NCBI GenBank assembly: GCA_947450355.1 | Contig: CANFVB010000006.1 | Span: 1-35,475 of the forward strand | Direction: 5' to 3' | DNA: 35,475 nt | From: Bacteroidota bacterium | GTDB taxonomy: Bacteria; Bacteroidota; Bacteroidia; Flavobacteriales; Flavobacteriaceae | Shown here: piece after piece, positions 1 to 10,659 of the stretch | How positions within the stretch are numbered: position 1 is the stretch's first letter | Layout: each line of letters opens with the position of its first letter | Notes under the pieces: model-generated | Database searches by the model: none | Told to the model about the DNA's origin: nothing | Seen by the model: only the letters and a program-made list of their open reading frames with translations | Position numbers and translations under genes: made by a program

Positions 1-32
1 AAAAAAAGGCGGAATTTTACTTCCGCCTTTTC
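1..32. terminator. bidirectional-type intrinsic terminator hairpin
   Basis: aaaaaaaggcggaa-ttttac-ttccgcctttt: GC-rich stem flanked by A and T runs. Confidence 0.6.
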
Positions 33-327
33 CCCCCAAATCTACCAATAACTTTACCTACTAATGCTATGGTTTTGTAAATATATACCGACAAAGATGT
101 TGTGGGAAAAATAGTAGATGAATTGTAAGAAAAATCGATGAACTGTGAAATTGGCTACAAAATCGGATAATTTTATATGAATAGTGATTAAAATATAGCC
201 TGCTTTAAAAATAGTAATATTCAACAAGTTGAGACAACAACACTGGATTTCCTCTTGAATAGAGGCTAGAAATTACGGTTCGATTTATAATTAATTTCCG
301 AATGATTAAAGAATGTAGTTTTGCCGC

Positions 328-2136
328 TTAAATCTCTCCTTTTTCGGCTAATTTACGTTCTAATTCTGCTTGAAATTCTTCCATAACAGGTTTAACAGTA
401 CTATCTGGAATATCGGAAATTCTAATATACATTAATCCATCAACAGCATTATTAAATAAAGGGTCAACGTTGAAAGCAACTACACGAGCATTTTGCTTGA
501 TATATTTTTTAATTAAAACAGGTAACCGCAAAGAACCTGGCTCTAATTCATCAATTATTTTGTCAAATTTATTCAAATCTGATTCTGCTTCGTTGAAAAC
601 AAAATCCTTATCGGCATCTTTAAGTTTAACTTTAAATGCTTTTTTTGGATGAATATATTGAGCAATATAAGGGTCATAGAAATTAGATTTCATAAATTCA
701 ATCATCAATGATTTTGAAAAATCTGAAAATTGATTGCTAATACTCACACCGCCAAGCAAGAATTTATGTTCTGGAAATCGTAAAGTCGTGTGAATAATTC
801 CTTTCCAAAGCAAGAAAAGTGGCATTGGTTTTTGTTGGTATTCTTTGATGATAAATGCGCGTCCCATTTCGATAGATTTGTTCATCATATCGTGTAATTC
901 GGGTTCAAATCGGAAAAGTTCATTCAAATAAAATCCATTTATTCCATATTTTGGATAAATTTCCGAACCCAATCCCATTCTATAAGCACCCGCAATTTTT
1001 TTGGCATCTTCATCCCATAAAAACATGTGATGGTAATATTTATCGTATTTGTCAATATCGATGGATTCATTTGTCCCTTCGCCAACTTCTCTAAAGGTAA
1101 TTTCTCGCAAACGTCCAATTTCATGAAGAATACTTGGAATTTTAGAAGCTTCGGCAAAAAACACTTCGTAATTTTTACTTTGCAATAATCGGCAGTCGGA
1201 AGTTCGTAAAGCATCTACTTCCAAAATCATATTTTCTTGACTTGCACCAGTTACAATTTGTTTAGGTCCTTTTTTAGGAAGTATTGAATTTGTTGTAGGT
1301 AAAAAAGGCGTTTCTTTCTGAAATGGTTTTGCCAACATATAGGTTTTTCGGCGCAAAAATTCGGAATATTCCTCAATAGTTGTATGTTCGTTTTGCTCAT
1401 TTACAGAAATTGGTTTTCCAATTCTAACTTTAATAACTCTGTCTTTTTGGGAAAACAATTCTGAAGGCAATTTTGCAGTTCGTAAAGTATCATCAATCTT
1501 GGATAAAAAATAAAATAATCTACTGTTTTTAGCGTGAAAATAAATTGGAACGACAGGAACTTGTGCTTTTCGAATTACTTTTATAGCCCCTTCTTCCCAA
1601 GGTTTGTCAACCATTAATTTTCCGTCTTTATAGGTAGAAACTTCACCAGCAGGAAACATTCCCAAAGGTTTTCCATCTCTCAAATGACGTAATGTTTCCT
1701 TAATTCCAACCACGCTAGATTTGACATCTTTGTGGTTTTCAAAAGGATTCACGGGCATTATGTATTTTTTCAAAGGTTCAATTCTGTGCAAAAGAAAATT
1801 GGCTATTATCTTGAAATTAGGTTCTCTTTCAAGCATTAATTTCAATAATAAAACGCCATCAATTCCTCCTAAAGGATGATTTGAAATAGTGATATATGCA
1901 CCTTCTTTTGGCAACCGTTTTAAATCTTCTTCAGGAATTTCAAATTTTATTTCTAAATCATCTAAAATGGCATTTAAAAACGTAACATCTTTCAAATGTT
2001 TATTTCTATCATACACTTTGTTTAGGGTAGATATTTTTAAAGCCTTCATCAGTAACCAACCTGAAAAAGTACCTAAAACGCCGTACTTATCAGTATTTAT
2101 TGCTTTGGCAACTTCCTTTGCAGTAACTAAACCCAT
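328..2136 (-). CDS. olsF: bifunctional acyltransferase: N-terminal PlsC/LPLAT-like domain plus C-terminal GNAT/OlsB-like domain (ornithine-lipid synthase OlsF-like)
   Basis: 602 aa; NHPLGGIDG (NHxxxxD-type acyltransferase motif) and PAGEVST in the N-terminal half; C-terminal hemolysin-like GNAT segment (FREVGEGTNESIDIDKYDKYYHHMFLWDEDAKKIAGAYRMG). Domain order matches OlsF. Confidence 0.7.
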   Translation of the reverse strand: MGLVTAKEVAKAINTDKYGVLGTFSGWLLMKALKISTLNKVYDRNKHLKDVTFLNAILDDLEIKFEIPEEDLKRLPKEGAYITISNHPLGGIDGVLLLKLMLEREPNFKIIANFLLHRIEPLKKYIMPVNPFENHKDVKSSVVGIKETLRHLRDGKPLGMFPAGEVSTYKDGKLMVDKPWEEGAIKVIRKAQVPVVPIYFHAKNSRLFYFLSKIDDTLRTAKLPSELFSQKDRVIKVRIGKPISVNEQNEHTTIEEYSEFLRRKTYMLAKPFQKETPFLPTTNSILPKKGPKQIVTGASQENMILEVDALRTSDCRLLQSKNYEVFFAEASKIPSILHEIGRLREITFREVGEGTNESIDIDKYDKYYHHMFLWDEDAKKIAGAYRMGLGSEIYPKYGINGFYLNELFRFEPELHDMMNKSIEMGRAFIIKEYQQKPMPLFLLWKGIIHTTLRFPEHKFLLGGVSISNQFSDFSKSLMIEFMKSNFYDPYIAQYIHPKKAFKVKLKDADKDFVFNEAESDLNKFDKIIDELEPGSLRLPVLIKKYIKQNARVVAFNVDPLFNNAVDGLMYIRISDIPDSTVKPVMEEFQAELERKLAEKGEI

Positions 2137-2281
2137 TTATAATTTTTATTTAAATCGAAAAACAAAGATAGGAAAATTCTCTTGTTACCAACGAAAATGT
2201 GTTTCGATTTTCTTTGTGTTTTCTGTATGTTACGTTCAAGTTTTTTTATTACTTTTGGAAATATAAATTTGAATTATTATA

Positions 2282-3043
2282 ATGAAGATTATTTCCTATA
2301 ATGTAAATGGAATTCGAGCCGCAATTACCAAAGGTTTTATTGAATGGTTGCAACAGGCAAATCCAGATGTAATTTGCCTTCAAGAGATAAAAGCTTCTGA
2401 AGACCAAGTGCCAATTTCCGACATTGAAAAAGCAGGTTATCCCTATCAATATTATTATCCCGCAACAAAAAAAGGATATAGCGGCGTGGCTGTTTTGTCG
2501 AAAATAAAACCCAATAATGTTGTTTTTGGAACAGGAATTGCACACATGGATTTTGAAGGACGAAACCTTCGTGTTGATTTTGATGGTGTATCGGTGATGA
2601 GTTTGTATTTGCCTTCAGGTACAAATAGTGACCGATTAGATCATAAATTTATGTTTATGGACGACTTCCAAAGTTATATCGACAACTTGAAAAAGGAAAT
2701 TCCGAATTTGGTAATTTGTGGTGATTACAACATTTGCCACCAGGCAATTGATATTCATGACCCAATTCGCAACGCAAAAGTTTCAGGTTTTTTGCCCGAA
2801 GAACGTACTTGGTTGGATACATTTATGAAAAGCGGATTCATCGATAGTTTCCGATTTTTTAACAAACAACCCGATCAATACAGTTGGTGGAGTTACAGAG
2901 CTGGCTCTCGTGGCAATAATAAAGGCTGGCGAATTGACTATTGTTTGGTAAGTGAAACCTTAAAAGACAGACTTAAAAGAGCCTTAATTTTACCCGAAGC
3001 AAAACATTCTGACCATTGTCCCATTTTAGTAGAATTAGAATAA
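2282..3043 (+). CDS. xth: exodeoxyribonuclease III (AP endonuclease family)
   Basis: MKIISYNVNGIRAA, LQEIKA, GDYNICH, WRIDYCLVS, KHSDHCPI motifs of the ExoIII/AP endonuclease family. Confidence 0.93.
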   Translation: MKIISYNVNGIRAAITKGFIEWLQQANPDVICLQEIKASEDQVPISDIEKAGYPYQYYYPATKKGYSGVAVLSKIKPNNVVFGTGIAHMDFEGRNLRVDFDGVSVMSLYLPSGTNSDRLDHKFMFMDDFQSYIDNLKKEIPNLVICGDYNICHQAIDIHDPIRNAKVSGFLPEERTWLDTFMKSGFIDSFRFFNKQPDQYSWWSYRAGSRGNNKGWRIDYCLVSETLKDRLKRALILPEAKHSDHCPILVELE

Positions 3044-3066
3044 TTTTAACCTTTAAAATATTTAAA

Positions 3067-4029
3067 ATGATTAAAAAAATTGCATTAGGAATAGTAGTTT
3101 TAACTTTAGCAACATCGTGTGTGTCTAAGAAAGTTTTTAACGAATTGGAAACAAAATTTGCCGATTTAAAAAAAGAAAATAGAAGAACTGCCGATTTAAA
3201 TGACAGTATTACCAAAGCTAAAAGCAAACTCGATTTGGATTATGCTTCCTTAAAAAAGGATTACGATAAAACAAAATCCGAAAGAGATAAATTGGCTATT
3301 GATTTTGCTGCAGCTGATAAAAATCTGAAAACGTTACAAGCATCTTATAATGCATTAGAAAAAAATAGCGATGAATCTTTGAAAGAAAACATGGCTAAAA
3401 ACCGGGAATTATTAGCACAGCTAGAAGCTAAAGAAAAAGCATTGGCTGCTGAAAAAGAGCGCTTGAACAAGTTAAGTGCCGATTTGAAAAAAGGTACCGA
3501 CCGAGTAAATGAACTGGAAAGTATCATGGCGGCTAAAGAAGCGGCTATGAAAAAACTGAAAGACGCCTTGTCAAAATCACTGAAAGCCTTTGAAGGTAAA
3601 GGACTTACCGTGAATCAAAAAGACGGAAAAGTATATGTTTCTATGGAAAACAAGTTGCTTTTTGAATCAGGAAGTTGGGCTGTGGGTTCAGAAGGTAAAA
3701 AAGCCGTAGTTGCTGTTGGAACTGTTTTGGCGCAAAATCCAGACATCGCAGTTTTGATTGAAGGACATACTGACAATGACAAATTTGCTGGCGCTGTGGG
3801 TCAAATTGAAAACAACTGGGATCTTTCTACAAAAAGAGCTACTGCAATTGTGAACATTTTATCAGAAAATAAAGCAGTAAAAAAAGAAAATTTAACCGCA
3901 GCGGGTAGAGGTGAATTTGCCCCTTTAATGAGCAATGATACTCCTGAAGGAAAAGCTAAAAACCGTAGAATTGAAATTATTCTAACACCAAAATTAGACG
4001 AAATTTCTAAAATGTTGAATGATTTATAA
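3067..4029 (+). CDS. OmpA-family lipoprotein with coiled-coil N-terminal region
   Basis: Lipobox TLATSCVSKK after the internal ATG at 3067 (longer ORF starts at 3016); OmpA C-terminal domain IEGHTDN...LSTKRATAIVNIL...GRGEFAPL...NRRIEIIL. Confidence 0.88.
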   Translation: MIKKIALGIVVLTLATSCVSKKVFNELETKFADLKKENRRTADLNDSITKAKSKLDLDYASLKKDYDKTKSERDKLAIDFAAADKNLKTLQASYNALEKNSDESLKENMAKNRELLAQLEAKEKALAAEKERLNKLSADLKKGTDRVNELESIMAAKEAAMKKLKDALSKSLKAFEGKGLTVNQKDGKVYVSMENKLLFESGSWAVGSEGKKAVVAVGTVLAQNPDIAVLIEGHTDNDKFAGAVGQIENNWDLSTKRATAIVNILSENKAVKKENLTAAGRGEFAPLMSNDTPEGKAKNRRIEIILTPKLDEISKMLNDL

Positions 4030-4044
4030 AAAAGGTTTCAAAGT

Positions 4045-4087
4045 AAAAAAGGTTCAAAGGTTCAGAGTTATACTTTGAGCCTTTTTA
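4045..4087 (+). terminator. intrinsic terminator after OmpA-like gene
   Basis: aaaaaaggttcaaag...ctttgagcctttttac inverted repeat with T-run. Confidence 0.6.
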
Positions 4088-4126
4088 CTTTATCTAATTG
4101 TAACTTTATAACTTTCCCACTTATCT

Positions 4127-5164
4127 ATGAAATACACCAATTTACCAAATACCGAAACAAAAATTAGTAAAATTTGTCTTGGAACAATGACTTTTGGCGA
4201 ACAAAACACAGAAGCCGAAGGACATTCTCAAATGGATTATGCCTTCGAAAACGGAGTCAATTTTTTTGATACCGCTGAAATGTATTCGGTTCCAGCCCGT
4301 CAAGAAACCTATGGAAGTACAGAAAAAATCATTGGAACATGGTTCAAAAAAACAGGAAATAGAGAAAATATAGTTTTGGCAACCAAAGTAGCGGGACCCA
4401 ATCCAAACTTTACTTACATGCGTGAAAAAAACGATTTTTCGCCCAAAAGCATCACATTTGCATTAGAGCAAAGTTTGCAACGACTTCAAACAGAATATGT
4501 CGATTTGTATCAATTGCATTGGCCTGAGCGCAAATCAAATATGTTTGGTTCACTTGGATTTAAAGTACAAGAAGATGCTTGGGAAGACAACTTTCAATCG
4601 GTGTTGGAATGTTTACAAGGGTTAATTCGTCAAGGGAAAATACGCAATATTGGTGTTTCCAATGAAACTCCGTGGGGATTAATGCGCTTTTTAGAAGAAA
4701 GTAAAAAACATAATTTACCAAGAATGGCAACCATCCAAAACCCATATTCTTTAGTAAATCGGAGTTTTGAAGTCGGTTTATCCGAAGTATGTCATCGGGA
4801 AAATGTCGGTTTATTGGCCTATTCCCCAATGGCTTTTGGTGTATTGTCAGGTAAATTTTTAAACGGAGCAACTCCTCCAAACGCACGAATTAGTTTATTT
4901 CCACAATTTGCACGTTACAACGGAGAAAATACTAGAGAAGCAACCAAGAGATATAACGAAATTGCACTCGATTTTGGGCTTACATTAACCGAATTGTCCT
5001 TGGCATTTGTGGCACATCAATCGTTTGTAACTAGCACAATTATTGGTGCTACAACTTTAAAACAATTAAAAGAGAACATCGACACAATTGGAGTTTCCTT
5101 AAATGAAAATATCCTTTTAGAAATCGAGAAAATTCAAAGTATCTTCCCAAATCCAGCTCCATAA
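4127..5164 (+). CDS. aldo/keto reductase (Tas-like)
   Basis: LGTMTFGEQNTEAE, FFDTAEMY, DLYQLHWPER, IRNIGVSNETPWG, IIGATTLKQLKENI. Confidence 0.92.
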   Translation: MKYTNLPNTETKISKICLGTMTFGEQNTEAEGHSQMDYAFENGVNFFDTAEMYSVPARQETYGSTEKIIGTWFKKTGNRENIVLATKVAGPNPNFTYMREKNDFSPKSITFALEQSLQRLQTEYVDLYQLHWPERKSNMFGSLGFKVQEDAWEDNFQSVLECLQGLIRQGKIRNIGVSNETPWGLMRFLEESKKHNLPRMATIQNPYSLVNRSFEVGLSEVCHRENVGLLAYSPMAFGVLSGKFLNGATPPNARISLFPQFARYNGENTREATKRYNEIALDFGLTLTELSLAFVAHQSFVTSTIIGATTLKQLKENIDTIGVSLNENILLEIEKIQSIFPNPAP

Positions 5165-5178
5165 AGTATTCTCGATTT

Positions 5179-5907
5179 TTAATTCCTCCCTTTTTCATCA
5201 GGATATAATTCAGGCAATGGATCACTTTGCCAAAATTCTTTCGTTTCCACATCCAAAATTGTCAAAGAACCTAGAAAAGCAGCACCCGTATCCACATTCC
5301 AAACATTCGCCATTGGAACAGGAATGGTTTTGCCAATTTTAGTTACGGGAGTATGACCAATATAAATTTCATCGTACAACGTAAGTCGTTTTGGATATAA
5401 TATATCGTCTTTTTTCATTGATTTATCCAATGCCAATGCCATTTCCCAAAGAGTTCGTTCCCAATAAAACATTTTATGAAAATGCTCGTGCGTTACTCCG
5501 TTCATACTCGTAAAACCTGCATGAACGAACAATCTATTATTCGAATCTATATGATAATTGACCAAATTCAATAAAAACTCAATGTGTTTTTGTTTGGTAG
5601 TTTCGTCCACATTTGCGTAGGCTAAAACCGTCGCTTCTCCCCCATGTTCATACCACAAAGGATTATCGTGATGGTTTTGCAACCAATGCAACGCCAATTC
5701 ATCATGGTTTCCCCGAATGAAAACGCAAGGTTGCTTTTGCCCTAAAGCGATTAAACAATCCAATACTTGTGGCGATTCGCTCCAGCCATCCACATAATCT
5801 CCAAGAAAAATTAAAGTATCTTTTGTGGTGACACTCGCTTTATCAAGAATTTGATGCAGTGCTCGTAATCCTCCATGGATGTCTCCGATGACCAATGTTC
5901 TTTTCAT
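5179..5907 (-). CDS. metallophosphoesterase (PPP-type serine/threonine phosphatase-like)
   Basis: GDIHGG, GDYVDGW, RGNHDE, and GHTPVTK metallophosphoesterase signature blocks. Confidence 0.9.
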   Translation of the reverse strand: MKRTLVIGDIHGGLRALHQILDKASVTTKDTLIFLGDYVDGWSESPQVLDCLIALGQKQPCVFIRGNHDELALHWLQNHHDNPLWYEHGGEATVLAYANVDETTKQKHIEFLLNLVNYHIDSNNRLFVHAGFTSMNGVTHEHFHKMFYWERTLWEMALALDKSMKKDDILYPKRLTLYDEIYIGHTPVTKIGKTIPVPMANVWNVDTGAAFLGSLTILDVETKEFWQSDPLPELYPDEKGRN

Positions 5908-6237
5908 CTTTATATATTATTTGTTTTTTGTTGTAAATTGGAATACCAGCGATACATTTCAATGTAGTTTCTACAACAAAAGTAACTAAAACTTTAACAT
6001 TTTTTGAGTTAAACCCGTACTACCTAAAAAAACAATCTGGGTAGTTTTAAAAAGTAATATTACAAGCACAAGGAATTCCAAAATTTTTAACCAAAATCGT
6101 AATGCATTGTTTTTCAATGTTGTTACACAGAAAACTATTGTCTCATTTTATTACTTAAAATTATGAAAAATTCAAATCAAAACAATTTGCCAACGTTGCA
6201 AATCATCTAGATTAATAATTCACAAGCAACATTTATA

Positions 6238-6271
6238 ATAAAAAAAACTGCCCAATTTCTTGAGCAGTTTC
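6238..6271 (-). terminator. recA intrinsic terminator
   Basis: On minus strand AAACTGCTCAAGAAATTGGGCAGTTTTTTTTATT, hairpin plus U-tract just after the recA stop. Confidence 0.75.
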
Positions 6272-6276
6272 TGAAT

Positions 6277-7314
6277 TTAAGCGTTATTTTCTTTAATTCT
6301 ATCTTTAATTTTTTGTTCTAATTCGTCTGCCATTTCAGGATTATCTTTGATTAACGATTTCACCGCATCGCGACCTTGTCCTAATTTGGTTTCGCCATAA
6401 CTGAACCAAGAACCTGCTTTTTTGATAATTTCAAATTCAACGGCCAAATCTAATATTTCCCCAGTTTTAGAAATTCCTTCACCGTACATAATATCAAATT
6501 CTGCAACTTTGAAAGGTGGTGCCACTTTATTTTTAACGACTTTCACTTTTGTTCTGTTTCCAATAACATTATCGCCATCTTTTATTTGAGTAGAACGACG
6601 AATATCTAAACGAACTGAAGCATAAAACTTCAATGCGTTTCCACCAGTTGTAGTTTCTGGATTACCAAACATAACCCCAATTTTCTCTCTCAACTGATTG
6701 ATAAAGAATACCGTACAATTTGTTTTACTAATAGTTCCAGTTAATTTCCTCAAGGCTTGTGACATCAAACGGGCGTGTAATCCCATTTTAGAATCACCCA
6801 TTTCGCCTTCAATTTCACTTTTTGGTGTCAAAGCGGCAACAGAGTCAATTACTACAATATCAATTGCGCCGGAACGAATTAAATTCTCGGCTATTTCAAG
6901 TGCTTGTTCCCCATTATCAGGTTGCGAAATGATTAAATTTTCAATATCAACGCCTAATTTTTCTGCATAAGTTCTATCGAAAGCGTGTTCCGCATCAATA
7001 AAAGCTGCAATTCCTCCAGCTTTTTGAGCTTCTGCAATTGCGTGCAAGGTTAAGGTTGTTTTTCCAGAAGATTCTGGGCCGTATATTTCAATAACTCTTC
7101 CTCTTGGATAACCGTTTACGCCTAATGCTAAATCGAGTCCTAATGAACCTGAAGAGATAGTTTCCACTTCTTCAACGGCTTTATCGCCCATTTTCATTAC
7201 GGTTCCCTTTCCGTAGGTTTTATCTAATTTATCTAATGTAAGTTGAAGGGCTTTTAACTTGGCTTCTTTTTCTGGATTTGCTTTTTCTTTGTCCGAACTC
7301 ATCTTTGCTTTCAT
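6277..7314 (-). CDS. recA: recombinase RecA
   Basis: [20 protein letters not shown] Walker [56 protein letters not shown]. Confidence 0.98.
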   Translation of the reverse strand: MKAKMSSDKEKANPEKEAKLKALQLTLDKLDKTYGKGTVMKMGDKAVEEVETISSGSLGLDLALGVNGYPRGRVIEIYGPESSGKTTLTLHAIAEAQKAGGIAAFIDAEHAFDRTYAEKLGVDIENLIISQPDNGEQALEIAENLIRSGAIDIVVIDSVAALTPKSEIEGEMGDSKMGLHARLMSQALRKLTGTISKTNCTVFFINQLREKIGVMFGNPETTTGGNALKFYASVRLDIRRSTQIKDGDNVIGNRTKVKVVKNKVAPPFKVAEFDIMYGEGISKTGEILDLAVEFEIIKKAGSWFSYGETKLGQGRDAVKSLIKDNPEMADELEQKIKDRIKENNA

Positions 7315-7450
7315 TTAGTTTTACTTATTTTTAGTAAAAATAGTTCTTTTTTCCGAAGTTCCAAGAAGTGTTTTAATAAAGAATTTTGTCTTTGTAAAAA
7401 AAACCACTACAAAATAAATATTTCGTACTTTTGACCGCAATTTCACAGCA

Positions 7451-8188
7451 ATGGAAAAAATAATATCGTATCCAATATCTATAATTAGCTTACTCTTGTT
7501 TTTGCTAACAATAGTTATTTTTCATCCCATTCAGTGGATTTGTTTCAATTTATTTGGATACCAAGCCCATAAAAAAAGTGTCGATTATCTCAATTTTATA
7601 CTTTTGCGAATTGGACACTTATTAGGAACTCGCTATAAAATTGAAAATAGAGAATCCATTCCCGAAGGAGTTCCAATAATTTTTGTGGCAAATCATCAGA
7701 GTTTATACGACATCATCGGAATAATATGGTTTTTGAGAAAATTCCATCCTAAATTTGTAAGTAAGAAAGAATTGGGCAAAGGAATTCCGAGTATTTCCTA
7801 TAATTTAAATCACGGAGGTTCTGTATTAATTGACAGAAATGATCCAAAACAGGCTATTTCAGTTATCAAAGAATTATCACAATATATTGAAAATACAAAT
7901 CGTTCAGCGGTAATTTTCCCTGAAGGAACACGTTCTAAAACTGGAAAACCGAAAGAATTTGCGAAAAGCGGCTTAAAAATTCTATGTAAATACGCTCCTT
8001 CTGCATTTGTTGTTCCAATAACGATTAACAATTCATGGAAATTTGTTAAATTTGGCTTTTTGCCGTATGGTCTTGGAAATCGAATTACCTTTACCGTTCA
8101 TAATGCAATATCTGTAAAGGAATCCGACATTGAGGATTTATCAAATAAAGTAGAAGAAATTATAATTAAAAGCATAAAACATAAATAA
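7451..8188 (+). CDS. plsC: 1-acyl-sn-glycerol-3-phosphate acyltransferase
   Basis: NHQSLYD (NHxxxxD) and FPEGTRSKTGK motifs. Confidence 0.9.
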   Translation: MEKIISYPISIISLLLFLLTIVIFHPIQWICFNLFGYQAHKKSVDYLNFILLRIGHLLGTRYKIENRESIPEGVPIIFVANHQSLYDIIGIIWFLRKFHPKFVSKKELGKGIPSISYNLNHGGSVLIDRNDPKQAISVIKELSQYIENTNRSAVIFPEGTRSKTGKPKEFAKSGLKILCKYAPSAFVVPITINNSWKFVKFGFLPYGLGNRITFTVHNAISVKESDIEDLSNKVEEIIIKSIKHK

Positions 8189-8243
8189 ATTGATTTTACA
8201 GTTTTGAGGAATTGAAACTATAAAATCCAAACCTAAATTAATT

Positions 8244-9230
8244 ATGTCAATAAAAAACATGCGTCTTGAAGTGATGCAATTTCTTGAAAAAAATGTCGAT
8301 ACTTTTGTCGATCAATATTTAATTCCTGTTGAAAAAATTTGGCAACCTACCGATTTTTTACCTAATTCTCAATCTGAAAATTTCTTTGAAGAAGTTAAAG
8401 AATTACGTGAAATTGCAAAAGATTTACCTTATGATTTCTGGGTAACTTTAGTAGGTGATACTATCACCGAAGAAGCATTGCCAACCTATGAATCTTGGTT
8501 AATGGACGTGGAAGGAATTGACCAAGTGGAAGCTAACGGCTGGTCAAAATGGATTCGTCAATGGACTGGCGAAGAAAATCGTCACGGAGATTTGTTGAAT
8601 AAATACCTTTATTTATCGGGTCGTGTAAACATGCGTGAAGTTGAAATGACCACACAACATTTGATAAATGATGGATTCGATATTGGAACAGGAAGAGATC
8701 CATACAAGAATTTTGTTTACACAAGTTTTCAAGAATTAGCAACGTATGTTTCTCACAATCGTGTTGCACAATTGGCAAAAACGTATGGCGATAATAAATT
8801 GTCTAAGATTTGCAAAATGATTGCGGGCGATGAAATGCGTCACCACCATGCTTATAGCGAATTTGTAAACCGTATTTTTCAAGTAGATCCAAGCGAAATG
8901 ATGTTGGCTTTTCAATATATGATGAAACAAAAAATCGTTATGCCCGCACAATTTTTGAGAGAATCTGGCGAAAAAATGAGTTCTGCATTTGAACATTTTT
9001 CAGATTCTGCACAAAGAATTGGCGTTTATACAGCAAATGATTATGTAGATATTATGCAAAAATTAATTGATAAATGGGAAATCGACAAAATTTCAAATTT
9101 AACTGACGAAGCAGAAAAAGCACGTGATTATTTGATGAAATTGCCAGGAAGAATGGCTAAAATTTCAGAAAGATTAATTATTCCACAAGAATCTCAAATT
9201 TTCAAATGGGTAGAACCAGCGAGAATTTAA
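8244..9230 (+). CDS. acyl-ACP desaturase (fatty acid desaturase type 2, ferritin-like)
   Basis: 328 aa; EENRHGD and DEMRHH di-iron motifs; start may be the internal Met at 8259. Confidence 0.88.
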   Translation: MSIKNMRLEVMQFLEKNVDTFVDQYLIPVEKIWQPTDFLPNSQSENFFEEVKELREIAKDLPYDFWVTLVGDTITEEALPTYESWLMDVEGIDQVEANGWSKWIRQWTGEENRHGDLLNKYLYLSGRVNMREVEMTTQHLINDGFDIGTGRDPYKNFVYTSFQELATYVSHNRVAQLAKTYGDNKLSKICKMIAGDEMRHHHAYSEFVNRIFQVDPSEMMLAFQYMMKQKIVMPAQFLRESGEKMSSAFEHFSDSAQRIGVYTANDYVDIMQKLIDKWEIDKISNLTDEAEKARDYLMKLPGRMAKISERLIIPQESQIFKWVEPARI

Positions 9231-9265
9231 TGTTTTTAGTATTTCTTGAATTTCTGTTTAATTAT

Positions 9266-9310
9266 AAAAAAACCGTAATAACTTATAATATAAGTAATTA
9301 CGGTTTTTTT
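9266..9310. terminator. bidirectional intrinsic terminator between desaturase and tRNA
   Basis: aaaaaaccgtaat...attacggttttttt hairpin with A/T tracts on both sides. Confidence 0.75.
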
Positions 9311-9311
9311 G

Positions 9312-9385
9312 TGGAGAATATCGGATTCGAACCGACCACCTCTTGCCTGCCAGGCAAGCGCTCTAGCCAAATGAGCTAATCCCCC
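9312..9385 (-). tRNA. tRNA-Ala (anticodon GGC)
   Basis: Reverse complement GGGGGATTAGCTCATTTGGCTAGAGCGCTTGCCTGGCAGGCAAGAGGTGGTCGGTTCGAATCCGATATTCTCCA: cloverleaf arms, T-loop GGTTCGAATCC, anticodon loop CTGGCAG. Confidence 0.93.
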
Positions 9386-9490
9386 ATTAGTTTCGCAAAT
9401 ATACATTTTTTTAGTTTTAAAAAAAGCAATTTGTAAATTTCAAAATAGAATGACTTCAATTTAGTAAATTTGCATTCAAATACTTTAACA

Positions 9491-9940
9491 ATGAGCAATA
9501 TCAGAATTACAAAACAATTCAGTTTCGAAACGGGCCATGCCTTATATGGCTATGACGGAAAGTGTAAGAATGTTCATGGACACAGTTATAAATTATCTGT
9601 AACAGTAATAGGGAAGCCAATCACAGATGCTTCTAATGTGAAATTTGGAATGGTTATTGACTTTACAGACCTAAAGAAAATTGTGAAAGAAGAAATTGTA
9701 GATCAATTCGATCACGCCACAGTTTTCAATAAAAACACCCCTCATATTGAGTTGGCTAATGAATTACAATCTAGAGATCATCATGTGATTTTAGTTGAAT
9801 ACCAACCTACAAGCGAGAATATGGTAATTGATTTTGCACTAAGAATAAAAAATCGTTTGCCTATTGGAATTCAATTGCATTCATTAAAGCTCCAAGAAAC
9901 AGAAACCTCATTTGCAGAATGGTACCAAGAAGATAATTAA
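9491..9940 (+). CDS. queD: 6-carboxy-tetrahydropterin synthase (QueD/PTPS family)
   Basis: FETGHALYGYDGKCKNVHGHSYKLSVTV, GMVIDFTDLK, DHATVF, PTSENM; ATG at 9491 is a better start than 9470. Confidence 0.85.
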   Translation: MSNIRITKQFSFETGHALYGYDGKCKNVHGHSYKLSVTVIGKPITDASNVKFGMVIDFTDLKKIVKEEIVDQFDHATVFNKNTPHIELANELQSRDHHVILVEYQPTSENMVIDFALRIKNRLPIGIQLHSLKLQETETSFAEWYQEDN

Positions 9941-9963
9941 TTTCCAATATTATTTTCATTAGA

Positions 9964-10039
9964 AGCTATTCCTGCTATTCGCTATATCTCTTGTGGCGAA
10001 CGCCGCCACAAGAGGATGCCGCTGCTATCAGGGCTAAAA
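9964..10039 (+). repeat. REP-like hairpin repeat, copy 1
   Basis: agctattcctgctattcgctatat-[ctcttgtggcg aacgc cgccacaagag]-gatgccgctgctatcagggctaaaa; 11-bp perfect stem; outer flanks shared with copies 2-4. Confidence 0.7.
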
Positions 10040-10121
10040 ATTACAACCATTTGTGTACACAATAATTTTAGAAATAATTTTGTAGATTTGACAAAATTTA
10101 ATCCTGAAATCCCTCTCAAAA

Positions 10122-10547
10122 ATGAAAACTCCCACTTCAGAATGTTTATATTGTGAAAATAATGAAACCCTAAAAAGTTTAATGATTAAAATTTGTGATT
10201 TAGAAGTTTCACAACTTTTCTTATTTAAAGAGCAATCTCATTTAGGCCGTTGCAATGTTGTTTACAAAGACCACGGAATTGATTTTCATGAATTGAGTCC
10301 CGAACAACGCAACGCATTTATGTCTGATGTTGCAAAAGTGGGAAATGCAATAACGGAAGCATTCCATCCACATAAAATTAATTATGGCGCTTATGCCGAT
10401 ACCATTTCTCATTTGCACATGCACGTAGTTCCAAAATATAAAGACGGTTTCGGGTTTGGCGGTGTTTTCGATATGAACCCACAACAAACCTTCCTTTCGG
10501 ATTCAGAATATCACGAAATTATTGAAAAGATACAACTTGCTTTATAA
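10122..10547 (+). CDS. HIT-family hydrolase
   Basis: Catalytic SHLHMHVVPKY (HxHxH) and N-terminal CLYC. Confidence 0.88.
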   Translation: MKTPTSECLYCENNETLKSLMIKICDLEVSQLFLFKEQSHLGRCNVVYKDHGIDFHELSPEQRNAFMSDVAKVGNAITEAFHPHKINYGAYADTISHLHMHVVPKYKDGFGFGGVFDMNPQQTFLSDSEYHEIIEKIQLAL

Positions 10548-10659
10548 AATAATCTTGCAGATTAAACGCCAAGTTACGCAGTGTTTTGGAGATTTATTTC
10601 AAAATATAAATAAAAGAAATCGTTATGAATTTCAAATTTATTGTTGAGTTTAACGCTTG

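Noticed and set aside
939-1214. Antisense/shadow ORFs inside long genes (e.g. 939-1214, 4560-4886, 8533-8778, 24414-24641, 32901-33245)
   Set aside because: All lie inside well-supported CDSs and show no recognisable motifs or independent leader signals.
9312-9385. tRNA as an integration site for an island
   Set aside because: No attL/attR-like duplication of the tRNA 3' end was seen nearby and its flanking genes (desaturase, queD) are housekeeping.
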